A stretch of 64,000 nt of DNA from positions 2,986,001 through 3,050,000 of the forward strand of contig OX365955.1 in the NCBI GenBank assembly GCA_947247005.1, read 5' to 3'. The number at the start of each line of letters is the position of its first letter. The first letter of the stretch is position 1. The stretch comes from Spisula solida. Its lineage: Eukaryota > Mollusca > Bivalvia > Venerida > Mactridae. Both the position numbers and the translations under genes were made by a program. The notes under the pieces are model-generated. The model was not told where the DNA came from, did not search any database, and saw nothing but the letters and a program-made list of their open reading frames with translations. Below, in pieces: positions 33,730-44,740 of this stretch.

Positions 33730-36362
33730 AAAAAAAATATAAAAAAAATTCTGAACTACCATACTTGTATAAAATTTGTTCCGTCCATTAATTTGGAATA
33801 AATGAAAATAACCTATCAACTTAACACTCAATTTAACTTTCCCCAAATATGTACTTATAATTTAGTACTCATGAAACTCTAATTATTCTTTACACCTTAT
33901 AGCGACGATGACAATTGAAAAGGAGTACTTATCCATGTAATTATCACCTTCGACAACCTTGATCACATATAAACATAAAACACATACATATCTCTGGCTG
34001 ATCAAGATAATAAATTTTTTGATATAACAATTCAGATACATCAGAATCTTGCTAGATAGTGTCTATAGTATCGTTTTCCTGAATAACATAATCACACATG
34101 ACATTAACACAATAAAACACTTGAATTTTCTTAAAATTGCGGCTTTTACTGATACAAAATTTATACGGAACGTCTCTGAACCCTGGAAGTTTTTAACGAC
34201 TGTTTGTTGCTTTATGACGTCTTCAAGGTCCAGTTACAAGTGAGTCCGTGTTTATCAGCCGCAGTGTCTCAATTTCCTGGAATGTATAGTATTGACATGA
34301 TTAATATCTATATATAGTTCTATCTTCTATTTCAATTTATGCAATGATAACTTACTTATAAGTTACAAATTACTTCCTAGATACAACATGCTTCATTTAT
34401 GTTGACATATTCTGCTTATTTAATTGATAAATTTCTAATATCATCTTACTATATTAAACTTCTGACACGCATAACATCTCTATTCATATTATAAAGCTTC
34501 CATGAACTTAATATTAACTCAACTTCATAAAACATGAACAACTGCAACATAAACATATACAACTAATTAAAACGTTGCCCAACACCCAATAATTAACGTT
34601 GTTATTTTTAAACCAACACCTAGTTACAACAACACGAAAATCATCGTTTTACATATCATAATACTGTTACATCACTAATATTGATAATGAAAGTAATTTC
34701 TATTTTTGTAGTACATATACTAGCATTTTATGTCAAAATCCTTAAATTCAAAATTTAAATCTTACGACAAAAGCATGACGTACCCATTTGACATATAATT
34801 AACGTTAGGTACACTCTAATAATACAACAACATTTAACATTACTGTTTATACTTTAAATAAACATCTTGAAAAGTACTGTATGAAGCTATTATTGTTTGT
34901 TATTTTGCTAATTTACCACAACCAAAAATACAACCAACCCAAAACATGCAAAGATACTTAATATATGGCCTCAATAAAGACTTCTTCGGATTCCAGTTGA
35001 ACTTTGGCGTCCATCAGCATCTTATTTACTACCCGTTGTACTATTGCCACAATCATCGTATAGCTGTTGACACATCCTTTCCACTTCTCTACGCTGAAAC
35101 TCGTTGAATAGCCATCCAGCGTCGACGTGCAATGTTTGCCATGGTTGAAATGATTAATATAATACCCGTGTTAACTTGACGGAGCATTAAATTATTTCTA
35201 TTGAACGGTGGAGTAATCCCCATATACTCGTTGACATAGTTGATATACTATTATTCGATATTCGGATAATTCCTGGATCTATCTGGATCTGTTGTTAATA
35301 CACCGGGCCATCCGTGAAGTTTTAGACTTCTACCCGGAATGATGCCCTGTGCAATCGAGCTTGCAGTATGGTTTCCTCTTGAATCACACATCTTCTGGTA
35401 GGCATATACTTGAATACTGGACTTGGGATTGTTGATAGTCTCGCATCGTTTGAAGTATTACACCATATATGACATGGTTTTGTAATTGTATTTCTCCTGC
35501 AGACACTTTTCTCAAAAGGTATATTTGATACCTTCGCCCGTCCGTCTTATTTAACCGATGTGTTTCCACCGTTGGTCTGAACAGGTATTTAGTGGTATGA
35601 ATGCTAGTTTCTTATTGCTTGGTCGATTGTTTTTAATTTAATAAACATACATTTTGTTTTTATGCAACAAGATGAAATTGCTAAGGTACCCAGTACGGCA
35701 ATGATGATCATTATAACTACTCATAATGGAAATACATGTTGATGACATATCATGAACTGCTATCAAAGTAACTAGTGTGATTTATTTATTAGTTTATTCA
35801 TTGGAATTTTTCAATTCCTTCTTATGCTTTGATACCCTTACAATCAATTAATTAACTTACTACTATTGTGCTTGTACTTTAGTTTTCAAACTAATAGCCT
35901 AACGTTATATAATCATTGAATGTCCTACAGTTAATGTCTAACTTAATGAATTGCATTATTCATTATTTTGTGTACATGACGTTATATAAGTGAAGTGTAA
36001 CTTTAATACTAAATCTAAAAATATCGGTTGATAACCAATACAACATAATCGACTCTCCGTATCTATAACAATATTGATATAATCGGATAATACAGTCGTT
36101 TTATTGAATAACAAATATTCCTATGTTGCTGATTCCCTAACATGCTAATGACTTTTACCGATTTCATCATATTCAATTACTGTATTCATAACATATGTAT
36201 ATAGTCAAATGTTTCTACGCATAATTTCGTCTTTATTATACTTTTCATAAAAATATTTTAAACAATATTTACAACATATACCGATAATCCTTACAATGAT
36301 ATTATTGATATATCTTCTGACATGATACCTGTCGTTTAATGAATAAAATCATAATTATATAT

Positions 36363-36900
36363 ATGCCTTACCGGCTATCGACTTATCGTAACAATATCGT
36401 TAACAATTACAATAAAACAAAGACTCCCAAATAACCGATCTTCCTTAACTATACTCTGATATTATAGACAGTCCTTACAGTAATCTTATTTCTATCCGCT
36501 AATATGACTAGTCGTTTTATGAAAAAATTATAATAATATATATGCCTTCTGATTTCCTAAAAAATACCGGCTATCGACTTTTCGTATCGACTTATCGTAA
36601 CAATATTGTTAACAATTACAATAAAACAAAGACTCCCAAATAACCGATCTTCCTTAACTATACTCTGATATTATAGACAGTCCTTACAGTAATCTTATTG
36701 CTATCCACTAATATGACTAGTCGTTTTATGAAAAAATCATAATAATATATATGCCTTCTGATTTCCTAAAAAATACCGGCTATCGACTTTTCGTTACAAC
36801 ATCGTTAACAATAACAATACAACAAAGGCTCCCAAATAACCGATCTCCCTTAACTATACTCTGATATTATAGACAGTCGTTTAAAAATGCATTCATATGC
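36363..36900. repeat. ~200-bp tandem repeat, three copies and a partial, inside the LARD-like element
   Basis: Landmarks 'caaataaccgatct', 'tatactctgatattatagac' and 'atgactagtcgttttatg' recur at about 36440, 36645 and 36835. Each unit begins 'atatgcctt'. Non-coding; the overlapping ORF at 36850-37116 is not supported. Confidence 0.85.
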
Positions 36901-37194
36901 CTTCTGATTTCTAATAAATCTGGCCTTCGACTTCTTATATAATATGTCTCTACTACTAATTATGTTCTGATAACACTTATCGCAACACAACAATAACACA
37001 TACAGACCCTTGTATCTAAACTCCAATATTATAGACAGTCGTTTATATTGAATAAAACTTATTCGTATATCTTCTACTTCGTGCCTAATGTAACGAATCG
37101 AAAATACGGAAATCAATTTAAGTGTTAGGGATTACGCTATTGTCATAAAATGTGATTATCACGATGTGTGAAAAATACGGACCGTAACAAAATT

Positions 37195-37450
37195 TAGTAT
37201 GACATTTTTCGGAGGTGTGAAATTTCGCTCGGATGACTGCCTCGAGATAAGGTAATTAATTATCGTTGAAAATTGTTGACTGGACCGACACCTGCGCTCG
37301 AATTTGACCGGATGCTTGTAATAACTTTACCCGAGTTAGAGGGATAAATTAATGTGTAATATAGAGCAAATTCGTCGGGACTTTGAAATTTGCTCGAATT
37401 AGGCCGGTTGCTCGAATAATCGCTGCTCGTATTACCGAGGGTTTACTGTA
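37195..37450. mobile_element. Possible pogo/Tigger-like transposon end
   Basis: The reverse complement from 37447 begins 'cagtaaaccctcggtaa' and then repeats 'tcgagcaa' phrases. This resembles the terminal repeats of pogo-like elements, which open CAGT and are rich in 'tcga' phrases. A TA follows it. The opposite end was not found, so this is a fragment and the assignment is tentative. Confidence 0.4.
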
Positions 37451-37797
37451 TATATTTGCAGACATAACGGTAAACAACCGTAAAACAATACTACATACCC
37501 GACTCTCCTTAATGAATAATCATATCAACATTACTGACTATTACAACATACTCACTATTTACAAGTCTATACATTTGATACATTAATTACATTAAATTGT
37601 TATATAATATCACTGCATTAATATTTACAATTTACAAAATAATGTCTATGCACGTAAAGGTGTTGACAACTTGACATGATAAACTTTTAATTAGTAACCT
37701 GTACTATCAATTTCAGTTACGTATTTGACTTATGAACATCAATGATTTTTGACGTTTTGACATTTTTCATTTTTATATTTACATGTAATTTTATAAT

Positions 37798-37947
37798 TTA
37801 TATTAGCCTACTTTGTCTGCATAAGTAACTAAGTATAATATTTTCTTTCCATTTAATCCATGATTTATATTGATTTGAATTTCCATCATATTCTAAGATC
37901 ACCCATGCGACACCCTGGGTACTTACAGCTTTTAAACCATTTGCCAT
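37798..37947 (-). pseudogene. Vestigial gag start of the LARD-like element (49 codons)
   Basis: An ATG 119 bp inside the 5' LTR opens a 49-residue frame on the minus strand containing 'ILEYDGNSNQYKSWIKWKE'. This resembles the start of the gag at 47570-48580 ('VPEFDGENNREFKFWINSLE') in residue pattern and in distance from the LTR. It ends at a TAA (37798-37800); after that no gag is seen. It was judged from a manual translation. Confidence 0.6.
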
Positions 37948-38065
37948 AATTTAAAATTTATTATCTTCTCGACACAAGCAAAATAGAACTTTACAAACAT
38001 TCACTCACCTCATTCGTATAGTGGTTCGTACTGTTCGTCCTGGCCACGGTCATCAAACATACCCT

Positions 38066-38405
38066 TATAGCGTAATGGTATGGTCGTAGTAAATACTCAA
38101 CAGTATAGCAGTTTCAACGTTTATTTCGTACCTACGCTCCTCTCTGACTCAGAGCTCCACTCACGACTCGGCGCTCCAATTTCAACTCATTCATAGTAAT
38201 ACAAAATCTCATTTATATAGGAAAAATACACCAGGAAATGGTCCAGACATATTCAGTGCAAGTAATGATTAGGTTTCAATATATTATGAACAAGAAGACC
38301 CTAGGCCACACTAACTTGTCTAAATCATCATACTTAACATTGACCAACTACAAAATTGTCAAGTCAAGCTTACATAACTCATGGTAGCGAATGAGTTATG
38401 TTACA
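38066..38405 (-). repeat. LTR (element 5' LTR) of the LARD-like element
   Basis: The 340-bp direct repeat partner of 33414-33711. It starts TGTAACATAA on the minus strand and ends at 'cgctata', followed by the leader 'agggtatgtttgatgacc'. Confidence 0.92.
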
Positions 38406-38848
38406 GGAGGGCCAGGTCCAATCACCAAATTGTTACAATAAATGACCTACAAAATGCACTCCAGTTAGAATGGCAACATATTCCTAATGCGCTCATACAA
38501 CGTTGCGTAAATTCAATGAGGCGATGTCTTCTGCAATGTATTCGCACAAACGGAGGTCACACTGTTTATTGATGCTTCTTATAACATCACTAAAGCACAC
38601 AGTCAGTAATTTCTTGTTCCCAATTGCAGTGTGCTTATTTCATTTTTTCAGATTTTTTTATTTCGACCCCCTCAACTGAATTGTTCACACAAAATAAAAA
38701 ATATCTGATTTTGTCCAAAAAAATTGCACAGAGACATCAATATTACATTGGAGGTTTGATGACAAAAACAATTAACACCGAATATAAACTTATCAACAAA
38801 ATATGCACTTTTGAATGCTATGTAAAGTTTTCATTTTGGGTCAGTGTA
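38406..38848 (+). pseudogene. Tc1-like transposase C-terminus and terminal repeat, right arm
   Basis: Plus strand. 38406-38572 encodes 'NHQIVTINDLQNALQLEWQ' and 'QRCVNSMRRCLLQCIRTNGG', the usual C-terminal end of Tc1-like transposases, with a stop at 38570-38572. About 270 bp later, 'gtaaagttttcattttgggtc' followed by 'agtgta' ends the element at about 38848. It is the mirror image of 29683-30107. The LTR element separates it from its transposase stub at 32520. Confidence 0.85.
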
Positions 38849-38975
38849 TTATTTGATTATATATGTAACCTTAAATGGTAGAACGTTAGTAACGTGTTGT
38901 CTTGTCATTTTCAATCATGAAATAATGAGGAATTATTTATATATCAAATAATTAGTTTGATTAGTATATGGTATA

Positions 38976-40813
38976 CACTCCCCAAAAGTTCTAACCCGCC
39001 AATTTATATTGCATTCCCGTTTTGTGAAAAATGCATGTATTCACCTGAAATTTCGCATACCGATACATGATTAAGAGATGCAGCTGAGTATTTGTTAATT
39101 TTGACCGTTTTGCAGTTAATTTCAGTGCATTCGGTGTATTGCGTAAAAAATACTAAATATGCATTTTTTTCTGATGACAGTTCATCTTGAAAAACACATA
39201 AAATGCCGAAACTGACTCGAAAGGAACACTCATGAGATTACGCAAAACCTCTGTGAACACAATGCCTAGTTGACATTGTTTTATTTTATTAATATTTTTT
39301 TAAAAATGCATTTATTAACACGAAATTTCACATAATGACATATGAATATCCAATGAAGCCAACTTTTTGTTTATTTTGGCCTACTTATGGTCTCATTCAC
39401 CGTTTTAGACTTTTTACGTAATCTAGAACAATTTACACGTGTAATGCATGCGCGTCGAAAAGCACGTGTTTATGTACGGTTTTGGTGTAAGTGAAGATTA
39501 TCCTACGCGAAAAACACCTAACATCTTGAATTTGGCATGAACAGAACTTGGTTCACCTGTCAGGATGTCATCAGTTTTGATAAAGTTGCGGCCCTTAGTT
39601 TTGCTTTTTATTACAAAAATGATTTTCTATTTCGTTTGTAATTGTTATTTTAATGATTATTTTCGTTTTTTCATTCACAGGAACCTTCAATTTTCTAAAT
39701 CAACACTCAATCAAAATTTGCAAAATTGCCATTTCATTGAAATAGCCTTTGTAAAATTTTGTTGTAAGATTCTTACACTTCATCCAAGTTAGTTTTGCGT
39801 CAATCTTGGCATGTTACGTGTTTATTTCTGGGAGGACAGACATCGGTTGTGCTAAATGTTAATGAATACGTGTTTGTTGCGTTGCAATATGCACGTGTTC
39901 ATGAACAATTTGGGTGAAATATGTTGTGACTTTGTAAAATCGACATCATTACGTAACGCGCCTGTAACGAGTAACATGGCCGGTTATCTGCAAAAATGAA
40001 TCAATAATTAAATGCAAGTATTATTACCTGCGAGCCTTGAGCGAGCAGGTATATTGGATAGCATAAAGTAAAAAGTCCATGGAGGGGCACGTGACCTGTT
40101 CTCGATGGTTTACGATTTCAAAAAAAAATCCAAAAAAGATGCATTTTGTAAGAATGTCGTGAACCAGACTAATTCCATTATTCCATGCGGATAACATCGG
40201 TCTTTGTCGCATTGCAATAGTTTATTTACCGAAGAAATCAGAACTGTCCGCAATTTCAGTGAGCGCTAGGCAATATTGAGAACATGGATCTAAACAGCAG
40301 GTGACTGCAGCTGCATTGGTTTATGATCTTTGATATTGTTGAACACTGAAAAAATGTCTTATGATAATAACTTTTAATGAACTGATACGAGGTTTTATTT
40401 ATAAGCATATAGATATTATATTGAACAAGGGAGTCATAATAAATTATGCAATTAAGTGTCTTGAAAATTGGTTTGTTATACATGAAATTATTTAACAATT
40501 TGTTGATAAATTTCGTATGTCAAATTATCGAGCATATAGTTTTCCCAATTTGAAAGCTACCGGCCTATCGCGCTTATTTTTCTCTCACAATTTTGAGATT
40601 TTCATATTTTATACACATCAGCTATTGAATTATGCAGATAGAAGGTCGAGGATCCTGTCAATTCTCTGTCAAATGAAGTCGGTACATCCTTTGCTCGCAG
40701 GAACTATTTGACTTGTTCAAGTATTGGTATGCAAAATTTCATGAGAGTACGTGCAGTATTAACAAAATTATAGACACATTATTATGGTGGTGGATTAGAA
40801 CTTTTGGGTAGTG
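38976..40813. mobile_element. Tc1/mariner-like non-autonomous element with TA duplication (1.84 kb)
   Basis: The ends are CACTCCCCAAAAGTTCTAAC and, in reverse, CACTACCCAAAAGTTCTAAT; similarity of the two ends continues about 100 bp. TA flanks are at 38974-38975 and 40814-40815. DIRS element 1 at 8050-8090 shows the unoccupied target. Only short ORFs are present (39565-39792, 40256-40498, 40517-40711), none with a transposase motif. Confidence 0.82.
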
Positions 40814-41049
40814 TATGTTTAATATTGTTCCCGGCCTTTCTACGTTAAAATGATTTAATGATAAGACGGTGGTAACCAACTAATACCAACGCTTATACAA
40901 GTTTTAGCAATTCCAAAAATAGTTTCCAGGGCATATCCATTTACCATGAAATGTTTTAAGATATAGCATTTCAATGTAGACTGCAGGGTCGGTCAAAGTT
41001 GTGCATTAAAAAGCTGGATAGCTATAATGTCGCTGATATGCAGTACGTA

Positions 41050-41185
41050 CGAGGGTCATTCAATTTATATCGCATTGTATATTGAATGACCCTCAATTAA
41101 ACAAAATAGCCGGTATCAATTTTTCATTTGTTACTTTGTACGTGGTTTTCAAAATTGGTACCGACTATTTTGTTTCATTGAAGAA
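41050..41185. repeat. Two consecutive hairpin palindromes
   Basis: 'gagggtcattcaat' (about 41050) pairs with 'attgaatgaccctc' (about 41093). Directly after, 'aaacaaaatagccggtatca' (about 41098) pairs imperfectly with 'tggtaccgactattttgttt' (about 41175). The first resembles a small MITE; no target duplication was identified. Confidence 0.65.
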
Positions 41186-41677
41186 TCTTTTCAGAGAAAC
41201 CTGAACGTGGCACATCTTAATCCATACGCTGCACTTCTTGGTTTTTGTGTGGCGTAAACGCCACACAATGATATTACCACTTTTCAGCTTACGACCAATT
41301 TAACACATTAGGCCTCGGCAAATAAATAGTTCTATGATTTGAACAATATTACAAGCATGCAACACAGGTTACACGTATCATTGGACCTGATTTGTTTACA
41401 TTACCAACATTTACTTATATTAAGACCAACAATTATATCAGACTTTTATTTTTAGAGGATTTTTATAGCAAATCATTCCGCAACGGACTATATTTTTACT
41501 ACCAACGAATGTTCTCACTGGTGGCGGGAATCTAATAGTTCCCACGGTTTTCAATCGTATACTGTAACGTTTGTAAATCACTCCGCCGCTGCACATTGCA
41601 GACGATGACCTAATTATGTTGTATACAAACATTGATGCTATATATAGCTGGTGAGGGGAACTGAAATAGTTCTACGT

Positions 41678-42075
41678 ACATATCGATCGGCCGATTAACG
41701 ATGTTACCGCGGTAAGCGTTAAACGCACTAGTCAATTTCTACCGTGCTTTATATAAGACCTCATAATTTTCGTATCTATTATCCAATTTTGAATATTTAA
41801 AGCTTGTAATGAAGCAGAGATATATGTCTCTCTTTGAGATAACATTCAACACGATACCCTAATTAGTTAATCCACGGCGACGAGTAAGAATCCGTTCCGC
41901 GTAAAAGTAAGTTTAAAATATCCCGTTTTATACCAAATAAACGGTCGAAAATCATCAATTATTAATTTAATATTCGATCGATTTTGTTCGTTAAAGCTTG
42001 TTTTAAAAGCTTATACTTAAAGGTTTTATAAAATGTAAAACTTTTTTTAAAGCATTAATCGGCCGATCGATATGT
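41678..42075. mobile_element. Possible MITE with 21-bp inverted ends
   Basis: The ends ACATATCGATCGGCCGATTA(A) are exact inverted copies, 398 bp apart. The interior is non-coding and AT-rich. The target duplication is not clear, so it is a candidate only. Confidence 0.5.
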
Positions 42076-43004
42076 GTGAGCGACGCCATGTTTACCCCTT
42101 TTACATGCGTTAATATAGAGTGTCATTTAATTAACATGCGTGGTCATACGGAGAATAAACAGTCAGTTATCTTGACACTGGTCGAATTCTCCAAGTCGTT
42201 AAAAATGGTATTTGTAAATATCCCTTCATTGATGCTCAGCATAGTTACTTAAGTAAGTTCCAGGTAACTGCTGGTTCTCTTGGTGTCTTTAGCAGCACAA
42301 ATGTTTGAGTAAGGGTGGGCTTATCAGAACTGTGACATAAAATTATGATACAACCTGGATTCGATATTGGATTTAATGGCATCAGTACGCCACACAGCAG
42401 TACTTTCAGTGCTTTGATTATAGATTACAATGTGGTAGATATTTATAGAAAATCTAATATTTACCTCGTCGAACGCGGTTCAAGAGCCGTGCCGAGTAAT
42501 GATTTTTCCTGTTCTAAAATAGACGGTGTACCCAGTGTATTTACTGATATGAAGCCGCTGTTCGTAAGCATACGCTGAATGGTTGTTTATTTGCTGTGGA
42601 CACTGGGTGTAATGCAGAGCAAGGAATTGTGGGGAGTAGGATATGTAAGATTACGTAAGGTCTGTTGGTCAGACCGGTACCTTCATGTAAATGAGATATT
42701 TGGCCGGAGGCGACACAATTAGCTTTATGCAAATAAGTAATTTCGCCGGCCAGATCAGCGAGGTTCATAAGGGGAATTTATGTATGTTAATCAAATAAAG
42801 TTATGGTGGCAACGTAGAAAAAGTTGAAAAACATTTTAAACATGTAAGATTCATGTTCGCACAATTTTATAGTTACAATAAACATACAGAAGAGCTTGAA
42901 ATTTATATCCACTCAACGTAACACCGAGGTAAAAAGATGTCCCAGAGACCTGTTGACGCATGCGCAGTCCTTGAAACGGAAGCCGTATTGAATCTATAGA
43001 TATA
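42076..43004. other. Non-coding DNA inside DIRS remnant 2
   Basis: No recognised gene. The ORFs at 42345-42578 and 42541-42768 have no visible domain or partner exons. Confidence 0.45.
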
Positions 43005-43130
43005 ATAAACCGAAAATCTCGTGCGTCTATTCTTCTGCACATTTTTGTTCGATGAGCCAAACCATTTGTTTGAAATCGAATTTTCACATACTAAATACAT
43101 GCAACTACTTTGTCGTTTAAGCGTAGCCAG

Positions 43131-43530
43131 TAGTCAAGGCTAGGATCCTGGACCAGTTTTTTGGAGTAAAAATCCGAATCAGTCACGCGTAACGGCTTAC
43201 ATTTCAACGTGTTGCGCAATGCCTGTTTATATTTAAGGATGGGGATTTCCTAAAGTGTGTTCTATTTTTAGAAATGCGTAATGTATTTGTACTCTCATGA
43301 TAAACGTAGCATGGGCAGACGACATGATGATTGAGTATTTATAGTCTGCTCTCGTACGTTTTGAATATTAACCTGCCAATCATATCAGGTATAGATGTAT
43401 TGTTTTTAATTTGATATTAATGATGGTAAGATTGTGTTACGTAGTCCTTCAAATTACAACATATCTCAGCACCAGCCCCTTCTTTTGTAAGTCTAAACGC
43501 AGGTCTGGTCAAGCAAATAGTGTTTTGTTT
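43131..43530. other. Non-coding spacer before the gag-bearing LTR element
   Basis: Nothing recognised. Confidence 0.5.
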
Positions 43531-43983
43531 TGTTACGTAGTCCTTATGATTTGGTAAAGACAGTAACGCTCGTGTTCGTATAGTAGCTTTTATTCATTTG
43601 TTACACAGTTCATAAACATAGTATAGTACTTCTCAGGTTCACAGCATAAGTCAACTTTTCATACTCATACACATACTGTCAAGGCTTACGGCCCAAGCTA
43701 CTCGCTTGTTGACAGCCCGCACCAACTGGTCTCTAACTCGACTCTACTTCTCAACTCTCTAACTTAACTCCGACTCTGACTGAACTCCCCACTCACATGG
43801 TATTGACCAACCAGACATATATTAAATTCACACTTCCTTATGATACTGACAACCTGTCTGGTGTTAGTCTATATTCACTTATAACTGTCAGTTATAGTGT
43901 AACCTATATTTATTCAAAGTCAATATGATGGTTCACTGAAATTAATATTATATAATTAGCTATTCCTTGATCATTACATTACA
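43531..43983 (-). repeat. 3' LTR of the gag-bearing element
   Basis: 453 bp, nearly identical to 48705-49156; TGTTACGTAG at one end and ATTACATTACA at the other (a TG..CA pair in both readings). Small differences occur near 43555-43600 and 43705-43790. Confidence 0.93.
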
Positions 43984-43999
43984 ATTCCCTCCCTCTGTT
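43984..43999 (-). other. Polypurine tract of the gag-bearing element
   Basis: On the minus strand 'agagggagggaat' lies directly before the LTR's TG. This is the standard plus-strand primer position and it confirms the orientation given by gag. Confidence 0.8.
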
Positions 44000-44439
44000 T
44001 GAAAACAAAATTTTATCTTAAGTAAAATTTTAACATATTTAACCCAAACTTTTTTTTTTTAAAATGGTATGTTACCATAACATTGAATCACACAATGATA
44101 ATCATAGTCAAATAATGAACATAAAACCTGTAAAATAATAACACATAAATAAACAATAATATCTGCAACATAAACACATATATACACACAATAAAATGTC
44201 ATTACTACAAATGTAGTTTCATTTTCAGCATATTCAGTTGGTTTAATTCATGTCCATATAGATATAAATGAAATAACTATATCACTTGATTGTCAAAATG
44301 TTTGTCACGATGAATTGTATGTAGACTTATCCGTATGTGGCATCTGGAGTCCTCACATCTGACGAATATCCACACATAGTCAATAACGGGTTGAAATGAT
44401 GATCATATGGATATACAAATGATTATCTCCGATTGGAGA

Positions 44440-44740
44440 TCTACGAATGATTATCTCCAAATTGAACGGTTGAATAAATTTCTAATGTAAATTGTTTATT
44501 GTGGTAGGCATCTGTTGGTAGTCCATCGTATATGTATACGAATGTTTATCTCTAATCCAATGATAGAGATCTACGAATGGTTATCTCCAAATTGAACGTT
44601 GGAGAAATTTCCAATGCAAATTGTTTATTGTGGTAGGCATCTGTTGGTAGTCCATCGTATATGTATACGAATGTTTATCTCTATTCGAATGATAGAGATC
44701 TGCGAATGATTATCTCCAAATTGAACTTTGGAGAAATTCC
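44440..44740. repeat. ~130-bp tandem repeat, about 2.3 copies
   Basis: 'gattatctccaaattgaac', 'ggcatctgttggtagtcc' and 'gtatatgtatacgaatg' recur in order at about 44450-44545 and 44580-44670, with a third start near 44708. The overlapping minus ORF 44625-45035 is not a recognised gene; its 'TMADYQQ' phrases resemble 'TMRDYQQ' in the LARD-like element near 35430-35450. Confidence 0.82.

Larger units (their letters stand above)
33414..38405 (-). mobile_element. Large non-coding LTR retrotransposon derivative (LARD-like), 5 kb
   Basis: Direct terminal repeats lie at 33414-33711 and 38066-38405; the left one has a 40-bp deletion. GGAG duplications are at 33410-33413 and 38406-38409. The unoccupied target is visible in the left arm near 30100-30115 (reverse strand). 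The minus-strand orientation comes from a purine tract next to the left LTR and a gag-like start near the right LTR. The 4.35-kb interior is AT-rich and lacks pol. Each LTR begins TG on the minus strand but ends TA rather than CA. Confidence 0.87.
28229..40229. repeat. Large inverted repeat (left arm 28229-31379, right arm 32520-40229)
   Basis: The left arm is matched in reverse complement by 40229 down to 38406 and by 33413 down to 32520; the right arm is split by the LTR element at 33414-38405. Examples: the 62-codon ORF at 28245-28433 (+) recurs at 40024-40212 (-) with few changes, and that at 28675-28902 (-) at 39565-39792 (+). The ~1.14-kb centre (31380-32519) is single-copy and holds most of a Tc1 transposase. 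The right-arm R1 segment also has an internal deletion near 32976. Arm divergence looks like a few per cent by eye. Confidence 0.9.
38931..43130. mobile_element. DIRS remnant 2, terminal sequences only, in three pieces
   Basis: 38931-38975, 40814-40905 and 43005-43130 together match the DIRS element 1 leader (about 8000-8215 and 7775-7835). 'gtttgattagtatatgg' and 'cccggcctttctacgttaa' are separated here by a 1.84-kb transposon but contiguous at 8050-8110. A second 2.1-kb block (40906-43004) interrupts it again. No gag or pol is present. Confidence 0.72.

Noticed and set aside
28245..40212. 62- and 75-codon ORFs conserved between the two arms as genes
   Set aside because: The arms are similar throughout, including non-coding parts; no domain and no codon-specific conservation can be shown.
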